Below, piece by piece: positions 7,286 to 16,477 of a stretch of 64,000 nucleotides of DNA. The notes under the pieces were generated by a model. It did no database searches. It was not told where the DNA came from and saw only the letters and a program-made list of their open reading frames with translations. Numbering within the stretch: position 1 is the stretch's first letter; each line of letters starts with the position of its first letter. This DNA comes from Fretibacterium fastidiosum (GTDB lineage Bacteria > Synergistota > Synergistia > Synergistales > Aminobacteriaceae), in contig NZ_OZ209244.1 of NCBI RefSeq assembly GCF_964642095.1, positions 1,054,001-1,118,000 on the forward strand. The letters are read 5' to 3'. Both the position numbers and the translations under genes were made by a program.

Positions 7286-9114
7286 GCCAGGGGACCAGCT
7301 GGCTGTTGCAGATAAGCGTCGGGCCGGTGCAGGAGTTCATCGCCGCGGCGCGGCGCACGCGCGACCTGTGGTTCGGTTCGTTCATGCTCTCGGAGATATC
7401 CAAGGCCGCGGCGAAAGCCGTGAAGGATGCCAGGGCCGAGCTGATTTTTCCTGAACCGAATGGGGACCTGAAGCCCGACTCCGACCTGAACGTCGCCAAC
7501 GTGATCCTGGCCCGGGCGAGCGGCGATGACCAGGCGATGAACGCCCTGGCGGAGAAGGCAAGGGAGGCCGCCGTCGCGCGTTTTAAGGTGTTTGCCGCCG
7601 AGGCCTTTGAGAAGGCGAAGCGTTATATTGTAAAGGAACGTTGGGACAAACAGATCGAAGACGTCATCGAGTTCTATGCCGCCTGGGCAGAGATCGGGAC
7701 GGGGGAGGGGGCCTATAAGGCGGCCCGCCAAAAGGTGGCCCGCCTGCTGGCGGCCCGGAAGAACCTGCGCGATTTCCTGCCGCATGAGGGGGAGTTCAGG
7801 GTTCAGAAGTCCTCGCTGGACGGACTGCGGGAGAGCGTGTTCAAGGATGGAAAGGGCCCGAAGATTGCGGGATTGTGTCTGAAGGAGGGAGAGGTGCTCG
7901 ACTCCGTGGGGCTCATCAAGCGTATTTCCGGGGATAAGCGTAAGCGTTTCCCGTCCGTGTCGCGCGTCGCGGTGGACCCGTGGGTGCGTGGCGTGAAGGA
8001 GGAAACGCTCCGGGCGCTGGAGCCGTATTGTGGGGCGCTGGTCGAAACGGGGGCCATCAGTGATGTGATAGGGTACGAGGCCTTCCCCTACGAGGGGACG
8101 GCTGTGCTGCTCTCCCGCCACGCCTCGATGCTGGCGGAGTGCGAGCTCAAGTACGAGCCCGAGGAGAGGGAAGCGGTCAGGGAAAAGGTCAGGGCAGCCT
8201 GCAGGGGGATCGCCACCATCCTGTCCGGCTTGAAGGAGCACGACAGGCCGCAGGAGCCCTACTTCGCCTTGCTGGTCGCCGACGGCGACCGCATGGGAGC
8301 GGCGATCTCGGAGATCGGGGACATGAAGGGACACCAGGAGTTTTCCTCGACCCTCTCGAAGTTTGCGGGGGAGGCTCGGGATATTGTCAGGAATTTCCAC
8401 GGGGTCTGCGTCTACACGGGAGGGGACGACGTGCTGGCCTTCCTGCCGCTCGATACCTGCCTGAGTTGTGCCCGGGGGCTGCACGAGGCGTTTGGAGAGC
8501 TCCTGAAAGATTACAAGTCCATCAAAGATCAAAGGTCTCCGACCCTGTCCGTTGGTATCTCGATCGGGCACGCGATGGAGGACCTGGAGGACCTGCTGGA
8601 GTTCGGCCGCGGCGCCGAGAGGATAGCGAAGAAGGGCATCGGAGACGAGGCCTCCCGTCAGGGAGTCGACCGCAACGGGCTTGCCGTTGTTGTGCGGTCC
8701 CGAGGTTCCGATTCCGTCATCGTGCGCGAACAGTGGGGACGCAAAAATACGGAAGGGCTGGAGGATACTCGGGCTTTGGCCAAGGTCTCCCTGGACGAGC
8801 GCCTGCACTATTGGGCGCGTCTGTTCTCCGATGGGGCCATACCCAACAAGTTCCCCTACGAATTGCGCGAGAATGCGGAATTTTACAGGGGATGGGACCC
8901 TGGGGATGTCCTGGAGGCCGCCGTGCGGGACGACATAAAACGAATATTCCGCCGCAAAGATGTGACGCTGAGTGATGAGGAGAAAAAGCGGGTGGAGGGC
9001 TACATCGATTTGCGCCTGTGCGGGCATCGGGACATCGACAGGCTCTCGGACGAGCTGGTGATCGCTCAGTGGATCGGGTTTGGGGTTCGACAGGCGAAGG
9101 GAGGGGACCGGTGA
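7282..9114 (+). CDS. cmr2: Type III-B large subunit Cas10/Cmr2, HD-less
   Basis: A 610-residue Cas10 protein. It starts directly with the GPVQEFIAAARRTRDLWFGSFMLS segment of the Cmr2 core. The polymerase-type palm carries DGD at ~334-336 and an intact GGDD at 380-383, so cyclic oligoadenylate synthesis on target RNA binding is expected. The N-terminal HD nuclease domain found in many Cas10 proteins is missing, which explains the short length (~600 against 850-1000 residues), so ssDNA cleavage by this subunit is unlikely. It overlaps cmr1 by 4 bp and cmr3 by a GTGA junction. No CARF-domain effector (Csm6/Csx1-type) is seen in the window; one should exist elsewhere if signalling operates. Confidence 0.94.
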   Translation: MSQGTSWLLQISVGPVQEFIAAARRTRDLWFGSFMLSEISKAAAKAVKDARAELIFPEPNGDLKPDSDLNVANVILARASGDDQAMNALAEKAREAAVARFKVFAAEAFEKAKRYIVKERWDKQIEDVIEFYAAWAEIGTGEGAYKAARQKVARLLAARKNLRDFLPHEGEFRVQKSSLDGLRESVFKDGKGPKIAGLCLKEGEVLDSVGLIKRISGDKRKRFPSVSRVAVDPWVRGVKEETLRALEPYCGALVETGAISDVIGYEAFPYEGTAVLLSRHASMLAECELKYEPEEREAVREKVRAACRGIATILSGLKEHDRPQEPYFALLVADGDRMGAAISEIGDMKGHQEFSSTLSKFAGEARDIVRNFHGVCVYTGGDDVLAFLPLDTCLSCARGLHEAFGELLKDYKSIKDQRSPTLSVGISIGHAMEDLEDLLEFGRGAERIAKKGIGDEASRQGVDRNGLAVVVRSRGSDSVIVREQWGRKNTEGLEDTRALAKVSLDERLHYWARLFSDGAIPNKFPYELRENAEFYRGWDPGDVLEAAVRDDIKRIFRRKDVTLSDEEKKRVEGYIDLRLCGHRDIDRLSDELVIAQWIGFGVRQAKGGDR

Positions 9115-10286
9115 ACATGGGAGAGAGTACGAGGTATCTTCGACTGACTCCGCTGAGCCCGCTGATTGTGCGGGACTCCAGGCCCTTTGGTGCGGGGCAG
9201 GGGAACCGGGTGCGCTCGATGGACTGGATTTCCCCGTCGGTCATCGCGGGGGCCGTGCGTACCGCCGTCTGGAAGGCAAAGGATACGCTCACGCCGGATC
9301 AGCTCAAGACGATCGAGGTGTGCGGCGGATTTCCGGTCCTGAACGAGAGGATTTATCTTCCCAGGCCGCTGGATGCCCTGATTCGTAAGACAGATGAGGC
9401 AACGGGCACCACGGACGTCCTTCGCGTCCGTCCGATGGACGGGAACGCGGGCGTACGGATGCCCCATGCAAGCCTCGTCCCGTCCGCGCCGGTGGGGATG
9501 CCGGAGGAGGACTTCAAGCCGGAGTCGGGCGACGCCTTCTGGCCTTTGGAGACGATGGCGGAGTGGCTGGGATGTGAGGACGATCAGCCGGCTTCGATGA
9601 AGCTCGACGGGCTCCCCGCTCCCGTGAAGGAGGACCGCACGAACGTGACGATCCTGCCGGAGAGCGGTGCGGCGGAGGATGCCAGGCTGTTTACGACCAC
9701 GGGGCTGGACTTCGTAACAAAGATCAAAGAGGGCGCGTCGAAGGGGCAGTTGGGCCAGATGCGGATCGGCGTCCGGGTGAACTTCGGCGACCAGGCCCCT
9801 TTGCCCGAGCGCTTGCTCGTTCCCCTCGGCGGGGAGCGGCGCCTCGCGGAGGTGCGGATGGCCGAAGCGGATGAGGGGTTCTGGGAGGCACCCAAGAACC
9901 TGTCCTGGACGGGGAAAAAAGGGCTTCGCATGGTGCTGGCGACCCCGGCGATCTTTGAGAAGGGCTGGCTTCCGGGCTGGCTTCGGGAGGAGGACGGGAA
10001 ATTGACGGGGGAGGTTCCGGGGAGTGGGGTTTTGGTCCGGCTCGTCTCCGCCGTCGTGGGGCGCTGGAAGCCCTTGTCCGGGTGGAGCTATGAAAAAGGC
10101 AGGAACGGCCCCAAGGCCCTGCGCCGGATGGTCCCCGCAGGGAGCGTGTATTTCTTCGAGGTGTTGAAGGGCGGGGAGGGTATTGCCGATCTCTGGCTCC
10201 ATTCCGTCTGCGACTGCCAGCAGGACGGGCGCGATGGATTTGGGCTGGCCCTCTGGGGTTGTTGGCGTGGCCGTGAAACAGCCTGA
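9111..10286 (+). CDS. cmr3: Type III-B CRISPR protein Cmr3
   Basis: A ~390-residue RAMP protein that binds the 5' handle of the crRNA beside Cas10. Typical Cmr3 features are the N-terminal RLTPLSPLIVRDSRPFG and SPSVIAGAVRTAVW segments and, later, PVGMPEEDF and a C-terminal G-rich FGLALWG end. Start choice is between GTG 9111 (6 bases after GGGAGG, overlapping the cas10 stop as GTGA) and ATG 9117 (12 bases away); I prefer the GTG, and the difference is two residues. Its position directly after cas10 and before cmr4 is the standard order. Confidence 0.92.
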   Translation: MNMGESTRYLRLTPLSPLIVRDSRPFGAGQGNRVRSMDWISPSVIAGAVRTAVWKAKDTLTPDQLKTIEVCGGFPVLNERIYLPRPLDALIRKTDEATGTTDVLRVRPMDGNAGVRMPHASLVPSAPVGMPEEDFKPESGDAFWPLETMAEWLGCEDDQPASMKLDGLPAPVKEDRTNVTILPESGAAEDARLFTTTGLDFVTKIKEGASKGQLGQMRIGVRVNFGDQAPLPERLLVPLGGERRLAEVRMAEADEGFWEAPKNLSWTGKKGLRMVLATPAIFEKGWLPGWLREEDGKLTGEVPGSGVLVRLVSAVVGRWKPLSGWSYEKGRNGPKALRRMVPAGSVYFFEVLKGGEGIADLWLHSVCDCQQDGRDGFGLALWGCWRGRETA

Positions 10287-10318
10287 GATTTTTGGGCTTC
10301 GGGAAGGAGAGAACTGTG

Positions 10319-11227
10319 ATGGATAACGTGAAGTTCGAGAGAAGATACTGGATTCATACGGTGACGCCGCTCCACGTGGGGACGGGACGGGGCGTTGGGT
10401 ACATCGACCTGCCGATCGCGCGGGAGAAGGTCACGAACTGGCCCTGCATCCCCGGCTCCGCCGTGAAGGGCGTGGTGGCCGATCATTTCGGCGCCACGGA
10501 GGAAAAAAGGTCGGTTGACGGGCTTGTCCGGGCCGCGTTCGGGAGGAAGAAAGAACCGAATGCCATCGAGGCGAACAGCACGGCGGGTTCTTTGGTCTTC
10601 ACGGACGCGCGGATCGTCTGCCTGCCCATCAGGAGCTTCTACGGGACGTTCGCCTGGGTCACCTCGCCCTTCTGTCTCGAACGGCTCAAGCGAGATACAA
10701 GCTTGTCCATTCTGTCTTTGGTCGTGGAATCCGCCATCGTGACCAGCAGAACCAGGCTCGTTAGGAATGGAACGAAGCTCTACCTCGAGGACCTGGACCT
10801 GGATTGCGTGATAAGCCAGGAGGCCGATGCCTGCGCGGAGCTCATTGCCAAGGCCGTCTTTGCGGACAATTCCGACTGGCAGGCCATCTTCCGCGAGAGG
10901 CTGGCGATCGTGAGCGACGATATCTTCACCTTTCTGTGCGAGGCCGGGACGGAGGTCAGCGCACACATTCGGATTGACGAGGAGTCGGGGACCGTTGCCC
11001 CAAAAGCACTCTGGTACGAGGAGGCCCTGCCGGTCGAGACCCTGCTGGCGGGGACGGTCTGGTGCGACCGCGTGTACCGCAACAAAGAAGATGCAAAGGG
11101 TGCGGACGGTGATCTGACGAAGGAGAAGCTGCTGGAGAATTTCTGCTCCAGGCCCCTCGAACTGCAGATCGGCGGCAAGGCCTCGACCGGCAAGGGGCAG
11201 GTGCGCTGCCTCTTCGAGTCACGGTAA
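10319..11227 (+). CDS. cmr4: Type III-B backbone RAMP protein Cmr4
   Basis: A 302-residue protein forming the helical backbone of the Cmr complex and its target-RNA cleavage sites. Key segments are TPLHVGTGRGVGYIDLPIAREK near the N-terminus, PGSAVKGVVADHFG (the RAMP PGSSLKG motif), GSLVFTDARIVCLPIRS, and the C-terminal QIGGKASTGKGQVR glycine-rich loop. The acidic residue expected in the thumb loop for RNA cleavage is probably within the DLPIARE segment (cautious assignment). ATG 10319 is chosen because GGAAGGAGAG ends 7 bases before it. It is 11 bp upstream of cmr5. Confidence 0.93.
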   Translation: MDNVKFERRYWIHTVTPLHVGTGRGVGYIDLPIAREKVTNWPCIPGSAVKGVVADHFGATEEKRSVDGLVRAAFGRKKEPNAIEANSTAGSLVFTDARIVCLPIRSFYGTFAWVTSPFCLERLKRDTSLSILSLVVESAIVTSRTRLVRNGTKLYLEDLDLDCVISQEADACAELIAKAVFADNSDWQAIFRERLAIVSDDIFTFLCEAGTEVSAHIRIDEESGTVAPKALWYEEALPVETLLAGTVWCDRVYRNKEDAKGADGDLTKEKLLENFCSRPLELQIGGKASTGKGQVRCLFESR

Positions 11228-11238
11228 GGAGGCCGATC

Positions 11239-11568
11239 ATGGGTATTCGGACGAAGGAACAGCAGATGGCCCAGGCCGCATTTGAACGTGTCCAGGGCAG
11301 GAACAGCGGGTTTGAGGAGTACAGCAGTTTTGCCCTCGCGTTCCCGTCGCTGGTGCACTCCTGCGGATTGGCTCAGGCGCTGGCGTTCGCTCAGGCCAAG
11401 GGCAGGGCGGACTACCTTTCGGACTTGGAGAACGTTTTGGGCGAGGGGGGAGATCTCTGTGCGCGGAGTCGGGAGGCGGAGGTGATGGAGTATATGCGCC
11501 TCTCACGCCGCGCCCTGGCGGCCTCGTCCTGGATCAAGCGCTACTGTCAGGCGAAGGGAGGAAACTGA
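11239..11568 (+). CDS. cmr5: Type III-B small subunit Cmr5
   Basis: A 109-residue, almost fully helical protein (KEQQMAQAAFERVQG, then a Ser/Phe-Ala-LAFPSLVHSCGLAQALAFAQAK stretch). This is the standard Cmr5 composition, with the conserved S-L-V-H-x-x-G-L-x-Q-A-L-A-F pattern. Cmr5 lines the minor filament and contacts the target strand. AAGGAGG lies 6 bases upstream of ATG 11239. It sits one base from cmr6 and is translated in the standard cmr order. Confidence 0.93.
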   Translation: MGIRTKEQQMAQAAFERVQGRNSGFEEYSSFALAFPSLVHSCGLAQALAFAQAKGRADYLSDLENVLGEGGDLCARSREAEVMEYMRLSRRALAASSWIKRYCQAKGGN

Positions 11569-11569
11569 G

Positions 11570-12691
11570 ATGCAGGCGCTGAGAGATGCGCTGAAAGACC
11601 TCTCCAAAGGGCAGAACGCCTCGCTGCTCCTGGCCCGTTATCTGAGGGAGACGAAACAGGGAGAGGATGAGGACAAGGAGGCCGCACAGAGGGGGCGGGA
11701 CGACCTCTTTCAAGCCGCGCGCTCCGCGGTGAAGGACGAGGAGGTCCAGGCCCTCTATGCCAGGGCGTTCGAGGCGCGAAAAAATGCCCTGTCCGCCTGC
11801 TCCTCCTCGCGCACCTTCCAGACGGAGGGACGGCTCATCGCGGGGCTTGGGGGCAGCAACGTGCTTGAAACCGGCCTGACCCTGAACCCGCTCTACGGGG
11901 TGCCGATGATCCCCGGAAGCTCACTCAAGGGGCTGGCGGCGCACTACTGCTCCATGGCGTGGGGTGCGGGGGACGAGCGTTTTCGTTCTCCTGCCCTCGA
12001 TGCCAGGACCCGCCCGACCCGTCAGGCGGGGGCCGTCTACGAGGTGCTTTTTGGAAAGGTCCCCCTGACAGGTAAGGAGGAGGACGCCGAGGCGGGATAC
12101 CTTCGTTTTTACGACGCATGGCTCCTTCCCGATTCCCTTCCAAATTCGCTCTGCCCTGACGTCATGACGCCTCACCACAGCGGATACTATACGGGCGAGG
12201 GGGCCCCGACGGACTTTGACGACCCCAACCCGGTGACCTTCCTCTCCGTCAGGGGATCGTTTGAGGTGCGCGTGGGGTGCGAGGACCCCGACCCTGAGGT
12301 CCGGAAGAAATGGGAGAAGCTGGCGCTTCGGATTCTGGGAGAGGCTTTTGAGCGCTGTGGCGCGGGTGGGAAGACCCGGTCGGGCTATGGACGGATGAAG
12401 TGGGTCAAGTCCAAAGAGGAACAGCAGGCGGAAACGGAGAAGGCTAAGAAGGCGGAAACGGAGAAGCGCAACCTCGAGGCTGGTTTCAAGCATCCGATCG
12501 GCGAGGAGTTGACGGTTCGGTGTGATAGCGTCAACAAGAAGGGAAACAGCTCCTTTACGATAGAGGGCATGGAGGCCCGGTTCGATCCTGCTCTGAAGGT
12601 CGAAAAGGGGACCGAGGTTCTGGCCAGGATCGTGAGGACCGAAATGAAACCGAAAAAGGCCTATATTTTGGAGCGGGTTCAGAAGGACTGA
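11570..12691 (+). CDS. cmr6: Type III-B CRISPR RAMP protein Cmr6
   Basis: A 373-residue Cmr6 protein, the backbone subunit adjoining Cmr1. Diagnostic segments are the TGLTLNPLYGVPMIPGSSLKGLAAHYC motif, a long insert followed by DVMTPHHSGYYTGEGAPTDFDDPNPVTFL (highly typical of Cmr6), and a C-terminal glycine-rich GAGGKTRSGYGRM loop. After this, ~100 residues extend as a Lys/Glu-rich helix and a small beta-rich tail (HPIGEELTVRCDSVNKKG), which is longer than usual and looks like an added OB-type appendage. Last gene of the cmr operon; a terminator follows 40 bp downstream. Confidence 0.92.
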   Translation: MQALRDALKDLSKGQNASLLLARYLRETKQGEDEDKEAAQRGRDDLFQAARSAVKDEEVQALYARAFEARKNALSACSSSRTFQTEGRLIAGLGGSNVLETGLTLNPLYGVPMIPGSSLKGLAAHYCSMAWGAGDERFRSPALDARTRPTRQAGAVYEVLFGKVPLTGKEEDAEAGYLRFYDAWLLPDSLPNSLCPDVMTPHHSGYYTGEGAPTDFDDPNPVTFLSVRGSFEVRVGCEDPDPEVRKKWEKLALRILGEAFERCGAGGKTRSGYGRMKWVKSKEEQQAETEKAKKAETEKRNLEAGFKHPIGEELTVRCDSVNKKGNSSFTIEGMEARFDPALKVEKGTEVLARIVRTEMKPKKAYILERVQKD

Positions 12692-12731
12692 TCTCACGGC
12701 AGGTTCTCATTCCAACTTCAAGTCATTTGCG

Positions 12732-12752
12732 GGGCGGCCTTGCCGCCCTTTT
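12732..12752 (+). terminator. Intrinsic terminator after cmr6
   Basis: GGGCGGC (12732-12738), a CTT loop, and GCCGCCC (12742-12748) followed by TTTT. It lies 40 bp after the cmr6 stop on the same strand and closes the long cas1-to-cmr6 gene run. Confidence 0.8.
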
Positions 12753-12888
12753 CCATCTGCGGAAATAGAGTATTGATGCTTCGCCAGCGAAACAAAAATC
12801 CCGGAGCACGGGAAATTGTTGAAGGAGGGGATGCGCAGCATGGACAAATAAAGAGAGAATTCGTCAGATAGAGGAGGGGAACGTCACC

Positions 12889-13050
12889 GTGGCCCTGCTC
12901 CGGCTCAGAATGTCGTTGGTCGTCAGCATGTTGGTGACGGCCCTGTACAATTTGGTAGATACCTGCTTCAGGATCGTTATGCTAGGCATGTTCGTCGTCT
13001 TTGGGTTCACTCGCCCCGGGATGTCCGGAGTGAGAACGAGGAGTTTTTGA
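12889..13050 (+). pseudogene. Relic of a MATE-family efflux transporter N-terminus
   Basis: A 53-codon frame beginning GTG 12889 behind GAGGAGGGG. Its first half reads LLRLRMSLVVSMLVTALYNLVD, which closely matches the first membrane helix of MATE multidrug/Na+ antiporters (normally ~450 residues). After the VD the sequence loses the family pattern, turns into FRIVMLGMFVVFGFTRPG and stops at 13050. The rest of the gene is absent from the following 150 bp. I read this as a decayed or insertion-truncated copy left next to the CRISPR locus. An alternative is chance similarity of a hydrophobic helix. The remaining parts of 12753-13202 show no other gene. Confidence 0.5.
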
Positions 13051-13202
13051 CAGGAACGACAAAGCGAAGGAGAAGGCTGTCGGCAAAACCGGTATCCTTC
13101 CCCTTCGTGTATCACTTGGTTTTCACTCTTCCCATGAGTGTAGAGGTTAAACTGGATGGGCTGATAACGCGCTCCTTGTCGTTAGGCCCTTATCGACAAG
13201 CA

Positions 13203-16200
13203 CTACCTGCGGCGCCCCTGCCTGCCGACACAACCGTGGGCGAGGGCCAGGAGCAGAAGCGGCAGCATAAGGGAGAGCAGGGAGCCCGAAGCCGCTCCCA
13301 GGGAGCATCCGCTGTCCGACGTCGCTGGTTTCTTCGCGCCGGGAGAAGGAGGATTGGCAGGATCGCTCGGTTTTTCCGGTCCAGGGTTCGGCCCCGGTTC
13401 AGGACTTGGATCGGGGCTCGGCTTGAGATCGGGGGCAGGCTGCTTCGGCTTGTCATACCCTGGAGAGGGTGCAGGATCAGAGGGCGTCGAGGCCTCCGGC
13501 ACGAAGAGCCCCTGGGCAAGCACGAGCTGGAGCGAACGCGCCGCTCTGCCGTTGATCGCACTTTTATCCAGGATGTCCTTTCCGAAAACGGCGGTCTTTC
13601 CTTCGAATGACGGATGAACCTGTCCGTCGTCCGTCACGGCAAAGGCCACAAGAGACATTCCCTTCTTCGAGGGAAAACGTGATGGGAAGAGCGGCAGCGT
13701 AATCCGATCCGACGAGGCGGTCGGGGTCAGATTGATCCTCGCGGAGACGCACTCCGGTTCTCCCTTGAGCACGAGTTTTCTTTCCTTTATTTTCTGTATG
13801 ATTGAACGGGTCAGGGCTTCGTTCGTCAGCTTTGCAAACGGCCTCACGAACTCGACCTGGCCTCCTGCGGCGTCCTTTGCGGACGGCGTCCGGAAGGAGG
13901 CGGGACCCGTATACCTCGCCGTGAAGAAGTCCTTGCGCGAGAACCCCGAAACGAATATCTTTCCGTCAGGTGCCAGGGCCCCTGACAAGGCACCCGACCA
14001 GGAACCCAGGTCGGTGTAGACGCTGCCTCCCCGTCCGAACGTGGTATCCAACGAACCGTCGGGTTGAACGCAGAGCGCGGCGATCTTTCCGTTGTTGTCT
14101 CCGACCAGGAGAGCTCGACCGTCGGGGAAGAGGGAGAGAGAACGGCCGTAATAGCGCTCCGACGATCCTCCTTTGACGCTCAAAAACTGTCGTCCGCCGT
14201 TACCGTAGGAGGGGCGTAGCTTTCCGCCCTCGTCCAGGCAGACCAACATCATCTTCCCCTCCGGCCCCCCGGAACCTCCAAGTAGAAGGGCTCCGTCGTT
14301 CGTCAGGGCTACGCTCCTGACATATTCGAGTCCCCCCTGATCCAACAAGAGCGTTCCGCCGTCCCCGAAGTTTGCGTCCAGGGCTCCGTCAGGAGTATAA
14401 CAAGCCACGAAAATGTCCATGTCCTTGTTGTTCTTCGTAGAGCCATGTCCTGCCGCGAAGATGGTCCCGTCGTCCCGGACCGCCAGACTGTAGACGTCGG
14501 TTTTTCGACCGTCCAGATTGGTAACGACGACCCCGTCCGAGCCAAAGGATGGGTCCAGCTCCCCCGAGCTCAGGTAGCGGCACAGGACGACTCGATGGTC
14601 GAAACGGCCGATCTCCATTCGCCCTCCCAGCAGTATCTTTCCATCTTCCTGAAGGGCCATGGCCCTGCCCCAGCACTTGTGTTTTGTCTGAACGATGGAG
14701 GCTCCCGACTGTCCGAATGACTTGTCCAGCGTCCCGTTCGTCTCGAAGCGGAACAGGGCCGGGCGGTCGTCGACGGCCCCGCCTACGTAATATTTGCCGT
14801 CCGCAAGAGGGGCGATCTTATACCCGTAGGCCTGATATCCCGGATCGACCCGGCTGAGGCCCTGCCTTCCAAAAGACGTGTCCAACGTCCCGGAAGGCAG
14901 ATATTTGGCCATGACGACCCCGCTGGCGTTTGTCTTTTCGTTGACGGAGGACCCCAGGACGATGAAGCTTCCATCGGGGAACACTGCCATGTCGTTGGGT
15001 TTGTCGTCCCCGGAAAAGTCGGTGCGGACGAAACCATGATGGCCGAAGGTCCCATCAAGGTCCCGGTCTCGCTGGGGCAACTCGTCCGGCTGGACGACCT
15101 CGGCGTAGCGGACCAGGATCATCTTGAGGTTATTGCTGGACCAGCCGTATTTTCCCGAGCTCCCGGCCACGAGGACCTTCCCGCCCCCTAAACTGGATAC
15201 GGCACAGACCTTCTCGTCCGCACCGAGATCGGTCGAGAGCACGCCGTTGACCCCGAAGCTCTCCTGCATCGCCCCGTCGCTGCGGAAGCGCGCAAGCAGT
15301 ATATCGTGTTTTTCGGGCCGTTTGTTGTTGCCGTACTGCCCTGCGATCAGAAGGCTCCCGTCCTCCAGCACGATCGCGTCCGTGCCCATCGATCCCAGGT
15401 CTCCGGTGTCGAGGAGCTTCTTCCCGTTATCCCCGAACTCTTCGTCGGGAGCTCCGTTTCCGAGGGTCTGAAACAGCGTGACGGTCCTGTTCTTATTCCC
15501 GGCCTTGATCGATTCCCCGACGAAAAGGATCGACCTGTTCCTGAGCTCGATCGCCTTGTTGAACCTGTCTCCCTTGCTTCCAAGGTCGATTTCCAGCGTC
15601 CCGGAATCCGCAAACGTGGCGTCCCTGGCCCCGCCGGGCGTGTATCGGGCTGCCAGTGCGTTGTAATTGCTCTGGTCGTCCGCGGTATAACCGCAGGCTA
15701 TGATGGCCCCGTCCGCCTGCAACGTCAAAGACGTGTATTCCGAGTTTTCTTCGTCACTGTAGACCGCTCCATTCGACCCGAAGGAAGCGTCCGGGATCCC
15801 TCTGCGGTCGTATCGGGCGATCATCGCCCTTTTAAGGGACGCGGCCCTTCCCGATATCAGGACGGAGCCGTCGCTCAGGGGCACGATGGAGTCGATTTTT
15901 GACCGGGGCCCTAAGTCGGCGGAGACCACCCCGTTCTCCCCGTATCCCGCATCGATCGTCCCGTTTTTGTCGAATCGGACCAGCGCGATCCGCTCGCTTG
16001 TTTGCCCCGCAGGTCTCAACGTTCCTCCGACGACGATCGATCCGTCAACGCAGAGGCCCATGGCGGAGAGGGTGTCCGTGCCGCCGCTGTCGAACGAGGC
16101 GAGGCCGCCGTTCCCGAAGGACGGATCGGGCTCGCCCGTAGGCAGACACCGGATGACGATCATGTCGTTGTCCGCGGTCCCTCCGAACAGCAGTTTTCCA

Positions 16201-16379
16201 TCCTTCTGGACGCAGAAACCTCCGGCCTCCGTATTCTTGGCCCCGTACTTGAACGAGACGACACCGTTTTTTCCGAAATCCGGGTCGAGACCCGCCTGCT
16301 GTGCCAGGGCCGTCCCTGTCATAAGGCAAACGCACACACAACAAGACAGCAGTTGCCAATCAAATTTTCTCAATTTCAA
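13203..16379 (-). CDS. Large exported delta-60 repeat protein with Synerg-CTERM anchor
   Basis: A ~1058-residue protein. TTG 16379 is chosen because AGGAGG lies 6 bases upstream; a GTG at 16394 would lie over this site. A signal peptide (residues ~10-30, ending ALAQQ) is followed by two blocks of ~50-residue delta-60 (DUF5122) repeats, each with a G-x-x-D-x-x-F-G-x-x-G core and a DG-x-I/L-x-x-x-G strand, expected to fold as beta-propellers. After ~residue 840 comes a beta domain, then a Pro/Ser/Lys-rich spacer, then SGCSLGAASG, a hydrophobic helix and a QGRRR tail, i.e. a Synerg-CTERM sorting signal. It is monocistronic and probably sits on the cell surface. The ligand is unknown. Confidence 0.87.
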   Translation of the reverse strand: MKLRKFDWQLLSCCVCVCLMTGTALAQQAGLDPDFGKNGVVSFKYGAKNTEAGGFCVQKDGKLLFGGTADNDMIVIRCLPTGEPDPSFGNGGLASFDSGGTDTLSAMGLCVDGSIVVGGTLRPAGQTSERIALVRFDKNGTIDAGYGENGVVSADLGPRSKIDSIVPLSDGSVLISGRAASLKRAMIARYDRRGIPDASFGSNGAVYSDEENSEYTSLTLQADGAIIACGYTADDQSNYNALAARYTPGGARDATFADSGTLEIDLGSKGDRFNKAIELRNRSILFVGESIKAGNKNRTVTLFQTLGNGAPDEEFGDNGKKLLDTGDLGSMGTDAIVLEDGSLLIAGQYGNNKRPEKHDILLARFRSDGAMQESFGVNGVLSTDLGADEKVCAVSSLGGGKVLVAGSSGKYGWSSNNLKMILVRYAEVVQPDELPQRDRDLDGTFGHHGFVRTDFSGDDKPNDMAVFPDGSFIVLGSSVNEKTNASGVVMAKYLPSGTLDTSFGRQGLSRVDPGYQAYGYKIAPLADGKYYVGGAVDDRPALFRFETNGTLDKSFGQSGASIVQTKHKCWGRAMALQEDGKILLGGRMEIGRFDHRVVLCRYLSSGELDPSFGSDGVVVTNLDGRKTDVYSLAVRDDGTIFAAGHGSTKNNKDMDIFVACYTPDGALDANFGDGGTLLLDQGGLEYVRSVALTNDGALLLGGSGGPEGKMMLVCLDEGGKLRPSYGNGGRQFLSVKGGSSERYYGRSLSLFPDGRALLVGDNNGKIAALCVQPDGSLDTTFGRGGSVYTDLGSWSGALSGALAPDGKIFVSGFSRKDFFTARYTGPASFRTPSAKDAAGGQVEFVRPFAKLTNEALTRSIIQKIKERKLVLKGEPECVSARINLTPTASSDRITLPLFPSRFPSKKGMSLVAFAVTDDGQVHPSFEGKTAVFGKDILDKSAINGRAARSLQLVLAQGLFVPEASTPSDPAPSPGYDKPKQPAPDLKPSPDPSPEPGPNPGPEKPSDPANPPSPGAKKPATSDSGCSLGAASGSLLSLMLPLLLLALAHGCVGRQGRRR

Positions 16380-16471
16380 AGGATTCCTCCTCACTAAAAT
16401 AAATCCTGAATCCGTCGGTGCTGCCTTTTAGGATACAGAACATTAATATAAATTTTATTCAACGAACTAGA

Positions 16472-16477
16472 ATTATA
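16472..16477 (-). promoter_or_regulatory. Candidate -10 box for the delta-60 protein gene
   Basis: TATAAT on the minus strand (16477 down to 16472), ~95 bp upstream of the start codon within an AT-rich leader. No good -35 element is visible, so this is tentative. Confidence 0.3.

Noticed and set aside
1..13200. CRISPR array within the cas region
   Set aside because: I looked for regularly spaced direct repeats of about 28-37 bases near cas1, cas6 and after cmr6 and found none; the array must lie upstream of the window or elsewhere.
13047..13610. Plus-strand frame over the 3' end of the delta-60 protein gene
   Set aside because: Arg-rich complement of the Pro-rich spacer and sorting signal; no start signal or similarity.
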